A stretch of DNA of 9,015 nt from DATFLS01 sp964413425 (GTDB lineage: Bacteria; Fidelibacterota; JAANXI01): assembly GCA_964413425.1 (NCBI GenBank), contig CAYPST010000143.1, positions 1 to 9,015 on the forward strand. The letters run 5' to 3'. Each line of letters opens with the position of its first letter. The first letter of the stretch is position 1. The notes below the pieces were generated by a model, which worked only from the letters and a program-made list of their open reading frames with translations, did not search any database and was not told the DNA's origin. Made by a program: the position numbers and the translations under genes. Below, in pieces: positions 6,655 through 9,015 of the stretch.

Positions 6655-7602
6655 GTGAATCACAGAATATTTTTACTCACGTTGCTGGTGCTGGGATTAA
6701 CAGCAAACAGTGTTGCCCAGGAGCCGGCCGGGGAGTTCCCGGGCGCTCTTTTACGTACTCCTCTCGGTGCCAGGGCAGCGGGAATGGGGGAAGCGTTTGT
6801 TTCGGTGGCAGATGATGCAACTGCAGTATTTTATAATCCCGGTGGTTTGCATCAACTCAAAGGAGTATCCTTTTCGGGGAGTTACAGTTCCATGCCCGCA
6901 GGCGGGAATCCATTTTACGGCGGCCTGACTGTTTCCGGGAAGCAATTCGGAACACTGGGCGTGATGTATAAAGCGGTTGATATCGCTGGCCTGGATGGCG
7001 GAACAGTACCGTTCACCACACATGATCAGGATGATGAAACAGTCCTTTCCGTCTCGTATGGGCAGCGGATTCTCTATTTTTTCGGAGTTGGCGGCAGTGT
7101 AAAGTATGTCAATAATCCGACGTTGGATTTTTCTCCATCCCGGTTGGGCTATGACATCGGAGCCCACTTCCGGTTGGGGCATGAAAAATTTCCGATAAGC
7201 CTGGGCGCAGGAGCGGTGCTGCGAGATGTAGCAACCCGGGTGGTTGTGAATTCCGGAGAGGGAGAGAATCCGGGTATCGAAGACGTGCCATCCACCATTA
7301 ATGTGGGTGCACACGCGAAACTGGACATACAGGTGTTGTCTGTTCTTGTCGCCGCCTCTCATCAACAGACGGGCCATGGCGTCTACCAGGACTACGAACT
7401 GAACGAGGATATCACAGAATATAATCTGGGAACGGAACTCTGGTTCGGCGAAGGGCTTGCGCTTCGGGCCGGACAGGCCGGGGAAGACTACCACTTTGGC
7501 GCCTCACTGCAATTACCGGCCTTACGGCTGGATTACGCTCATATCCCCGACCGGGTGAGTGAGAATGGTCTCCATAAGTTCGGAGTCATCTTTAATTTTT
7601 AG
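6655..7602 (+). CDS. PorV/PorQ-family outer-membrane beta-barrel protein
   Basis: This is a 315-residue predicted outer-membrane protein. A signal peptide (MNHRIFLLTLLVLGLTANSVAQ, shown here only as its ends M1 to Q22) leads to cleavage after VAQ. The family signature follows: TPLGARAAGMGEAFVSVADD (35-54) and ATAVFYNPGGL (55-65), as in PorV/PorQ (UPF0164-like) proteins. Alternating strands fill the rest, and the chain ends in aromatic FNF, typical of barrels inserted by the BAM machinery. PorV itself serves the type IX secretion system, but this large family has many members outside it, and no other secretion gene is in the window, so a secretion role is not claimed. The GTG at 6655 is chosen because GGGAGG (6641-6646) lies 8 nt upstream and it begins exactly at the signal peptide; the frame stays open 30 codons further upstream. 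Confidence 0.87.
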   Translation: MNHRIFLLTLLVLGLTANSVAQEPAGEFPGALLRTPLGARAAGMGEAFVSVADDATAVFYNPGGLHQLKGVSFSGSYSSMPAGGNPFYGGLTVSGKQFGTLGVMYKAVDIAGLDGGTVPFTTHDQDDETVLSVSYGQRILYFFGVGGSVKYVNNPTLDFSPSRLGYDIGAHFRLGHEKFPISLGAGAVLRDVATRVVVNSGEGENPGIEDVPSTINVGAHAKLDIQVLSVLVAASHQQTGHGVYQDYELNEDITEYNLGTELWFGEGLALRAGQAGEDYHFGASLQLPALRLDYAHIPDRVSENGLHKFGVIFNF

Positions 7603-7650
7603 TGTAGTAACAGGACCCACGAGTGGGCACAGCCCGCCCCTCTGCAGTTA

Positions 7651-7905
7651 CACAAAGTTTCACAGAGGAGGGATCCAAGTACTGGCAAGTGCTGTCAAGT
7701 GCTCACAAGTGCTCACAAGAAAAAACCATCAGATAATCGGAGGTTGGGAGTTCTTGGTCGCATTCCTGTGAGATGTGTTTTGCCCCGAAACTCTCACCCA
7801 TAGTTCCAGGGCCGGGAGGTTTGGATATTGGGTATTGAGTATTGGAGTTTTGAAAACAACAGTCACACAAAGTATCACAAAGGAATCACAACGTTCCACA
7901 AAGAA
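7651..7905. repeat. Three copies of a 19-nt CACAAAG-type repeat
   Basis: Copies stand at 7651-7669 (CACAAAGTTTCACAGAGGA), 7866-7884 (CACAAAGTATCACAAAGGA) and 7887-7905 (CACAACGTTCCACAAAGAA). The first two agree at 17 of 19 positions, and the last two are spaced 21 nt apart. Related sequence in opposite orientation follows at 7926-7990 (CTTTGTGG, CTGTGGC). Such low-complexity elements are typical of dispersed intergenic repeats. Confidence 0.6.
7676..7720. repeat. 10-bp phased CAAGT tandem repeat
   Basis: CAAGT occurs at 7676, 7686, 7696 and 7706, with CAAGA at 7716: five units at an exact 10-bp period. The fullest units read CAAGTGCTNN; the sequence between repeats drifts, with CAAGTGCTCA occurring twice. 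The period is close to one DNA helical turn, so the same face of the helix would show the motif each time. Confidence 0.75.
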
Positions 7906-8050
7906 AAGATTTTGATTTCATTCCATTGTGTGACTTTATGCAGTACTTCCGGGTACTTTGTGGTCTTTCTTTTATCTGTGGCTTTCTTTTGGGGGCTGGT
8001 GGGGGCGTTTGAATTTTTGAATATTGGGTATTGAATATTGAGTTCTTGAA
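7823..8050. repeat. Two copies of a 32-nt ATTGGGTATTG element
   Basis: Copy A is at 7823-7854 and copy B at 8019-8050, in direct orientation, agreeing at 26 of 32 positions. Both contain ATATTGGGTATTGA and end in TTGAA. Within each copy, TATTG recurs every 7 to 8 bases. The 164 bp between them contain the CACAAAG-type repeats. Confidence 0.65.
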
Positions 8051-8195
8051 TTCCTGGCGACAGCCTGCCATTCCCTGATTGATTCTATTGCATCGATTCT
8101 GTATTCTAGGTAACGATAAACACAAGGCAGCGGATTACCCTTTCCCTGGGAAGCAATCCCTGATAAAGTGTAAATTTAATCGAAGGAAACACGTG

Positions 8196-8258
8196 ATGCT
8201 TGCACCATTGATACAGGTTTTATTTGCAGATATCTCACTGCCGGGGATGCACTCATGA
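8196..8258 (+). CDS. Possible 20-residue leader peptide before the SIS gene
   Basis: An ATG at 8196 has a GAAGGA site (8182-8187) 8 nt upstream, better than any site before the SIS gene itself. It encodes 20 residues, starting MLAPLIQVLF, and its TGA (8256-8258) overlaps the SIS start as ATGA. This is the layout of a translationally coupled leader. The peptide has no run of a single amino acid that would mark a classic attenuator. It is too short to judge by composition, so chance remains a real option. Confidence 0.3.
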   Translation: MLAPLIQVLFADISLPGMHS

Positions 8259-9015
8259 ATCCCGGGCTGGCCTACCTGGACGCCGCCCGGCAGATGCTGG
8301 ATCGTCTTCGGGACACCCAGATGGATGCCATTGAAGAGGCAGCGGAGATCTGCACAGAGTCGATTGCCGGGGACGCCCTGGTGCATTTGTTCGGCACCGG
8401 CCATTCCCGGATCCCGGTGGAGGAGATGTTCCCGAGGCACGGCAGTTTTCCGGGCTTTCATCCCATTGTGGAACTCTCCCTGACGTACCACAATCAGGTG
8501 GTGGGTGCAAACGGCCAGCGCCAGGCCATGTTCCTGGAGCATGCCGAAGGACTCGGAAAGAAGATATTGCGTAACTTTACCTTCTCCCCGCCAGACAGCT
8601 TCCTCATCTTTTCGAACAGCGGAGTGAACGAAGTGGTGGTCGAGGTCGCCCTGGAGGCCCGGTCCATGAATCTCCCGGTGATAGCGGTGGTCTCGCTGGA
8701 GCATTGTCTCGCTGGCGAACCGGGACACAGTTCCGGGAAACGTCTCCCGGATGTGGCGGATGTGGCCATCGATAATTGCGCCCCAGGGGGCGATGCGCTG
8801 GTTCAGATCGACGGGATGGAGGATCCGGTTGGTCCCGGATCTACCATCGGAACAGTTGCAGTAGCCAATATGTTGAAATCCCTGATTGCAGAGAAGCTGA
8901 CACGCCGGGAAAAATCGCCGATGGTCCTGACCAGCAGTTATTTTCTGGGTGATGAGGGCGCGGAAGAGCGGTTCGATCAGTGCTACGATGAATATCGCAG
9001 GCGCACGCGCCGGGC
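8255..9015 (+). CDS. UPF0309-type SIS-domain (phosphosugar-binding) protein, 3' end missing
   Basis: This frame stays open to the window edge (253 codons visible; relatives are about 240-255 residues, so little is missing). It is a cytosolic sugar isomerase (SIS) fold protein of the UPF0309/COG4821 group, related to the SIS domains of MurQ and GlmS; the reaction is unproven. Hallmarks in order: YLDAARQMLDRLRDTQ helix (7-22), VHLFGTGHSRIPVEEMF (43-59) with the phosphosugar-binding GTGHS, FLIFSNSGVNEVVVEVALEA (116-135) with the second SNSG loop, PVIAVVSLEH (141-150), HSSGKRLPDVADVAIDNCAPGGDAL (within 158-182), and VGPGSTIGTVAVANM (192-206). The ATG at 8255 is the only standard start in frame; upstream the frame has no ATG, GTG or TTG before a TAA at 8177. 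Its own Shine-Dalgarno is poor (GGGGA 8 nt away), consistent with coupling to the leader ORF. It has high third-position GC, unlike the preceding gap. Confidence 0.88.
   Translation, partial: MNPGLAYLDAARQMLDRLRDTQMDAIEEAAEICTESIAGDALVHLFGTGHSRIPVEEMFPRHGSFPGFHPIVELSLTYHNQVVGANGQRQAMFLEHAEGLGKKILRNFTFSPPDSFLIFSNSGVNEVVVEVALEARSMNLPVIAVVSLEHCLAGEPGHSSGKRLPDVADVAIDNCAPGGDALVQIDGMEDPVGPGSTIGTVAVANMLKSLIAEKLTRREKSPMVLTSSYFLGDEGAEERFDQCYDEYRRRTRR

Larger units (their letters stand above)
7603..8195. other. 593-bp repeat-rich gap
   Basis: No protein gene is credible here: open frames on both strands are short, lack ribosome binding sites and follow low-complexity DNA. The gap holds overlapping inverted repeats just after the PorV-like gene (CCCAC/GTGGG at 7616-7627 and GGGC/GCCC at 7625-7635), a 10-bp phased repeat (7676-7720), CACAAAG-type repeats, and two copies of an ATTGGGTATTG element, each described separately. 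A perfect 10-bp inverted pair AGTCACACAA (7861-7870) / TTGTGTGACT (7926-7935) encloses part of the repeats. Confidence 0.6.

Noticed and set aside
6751..7494. Minus-strand open frame of 247 codons
   Set aside because: It is antisense to the PorV/PorQ-family gene and shows no start signal or family motif.
6655..7602. PorV-like protein taken as evidence of a type IX secretion system
   Set aside because: The PorV/PorQ family is broad and no other type IX component or C-terminal sorting domain is present in the window.
7676..7905. Repeats considered as a CRISPR array
   Set aside because: Units are 10 or 19 nt, spacing is too short or irregular, there are no unique spacers of constant length and no cas genes.
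8135..8728. Minus-strand open frame of 197 codons
   Set aside because: It is antisense to the SIS-domain gene, which carries clear phosphosugar-binding motifs on the + strand.

Overview
The window reads as bacterial chromosome of moderate GC content. A member of the FCB superphylum or a neighbouring phylum (for example Calditrichota, Marinimicrobia/Fidelibacterota or KSB1-like lineages) fits best. The reasons are a PorV/PorQ-type outer-membrane beta-barrel protein, two lipoproteins of a kind I associate with such genomes, and T/A-rich low-complexity elements in the gaps between genes. This placement is inference from protein character; there is no rRNA or other phylogenetic marker here. There are no tRNA or rRNA genes, no insertion sequence and no CRISPR array.

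Layout. Positions 1-448 hold a perfect 14-bp hairpin (17-48) and a possible decayed coding remnant (89-316), then the leader of a two-gene lipoprotein operon: 449-1180 (CBM9/DOMON-like sugar-binding-type fold) and 1167-1958 (unrecognised), which overlap by 14 nt, with the second using a TTG start. A 395-bp gap with a strong hairpin and a low-complexity element leads to a small MTH938/AAMDC-family protein (2354-2728) and a Prx6-type peroxiredoxin (2868-3560). Next is a Tat-exported M23 metallopeptidase with two C-terminal PKD-like domains (3796-5304), convergent with a minus-strand cab-type beta-carbonic anhydrase (5400-5999). A 655-bp AT-rich gap with a GC-rich hairpin precedes a GTG-started PorV/PorQ-family protein (6655-7602). 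A second gap, about 590 bp and rich in repeats, leads to an UPF0309-type SIS-domain protein (8255 to the window end, partial), which is preceded by a possible 20-codon leader peptide coupled to it by an ATGA overlap.

How the genes relate. Apart from the lipoprotein pair, the genes look like separate transcription units. A loose theme is the cell envelope and housekeeping: lipoproteins, an exported cell-wall hydrolase, an outer-membrane barrel, a peroxide scavenger, carbonic anhydrase and a phosphosugar-binding protein. I do not see a convincing new multi-gene system. The most noteworthy items are non-coding: two intergenic regions that appear to carry the same composite low-complexity element in the same order and orientation, a helically phased 10-bp repeat, several hairpins without clear T-tracts, and the small leader ORF before the SIS gene.
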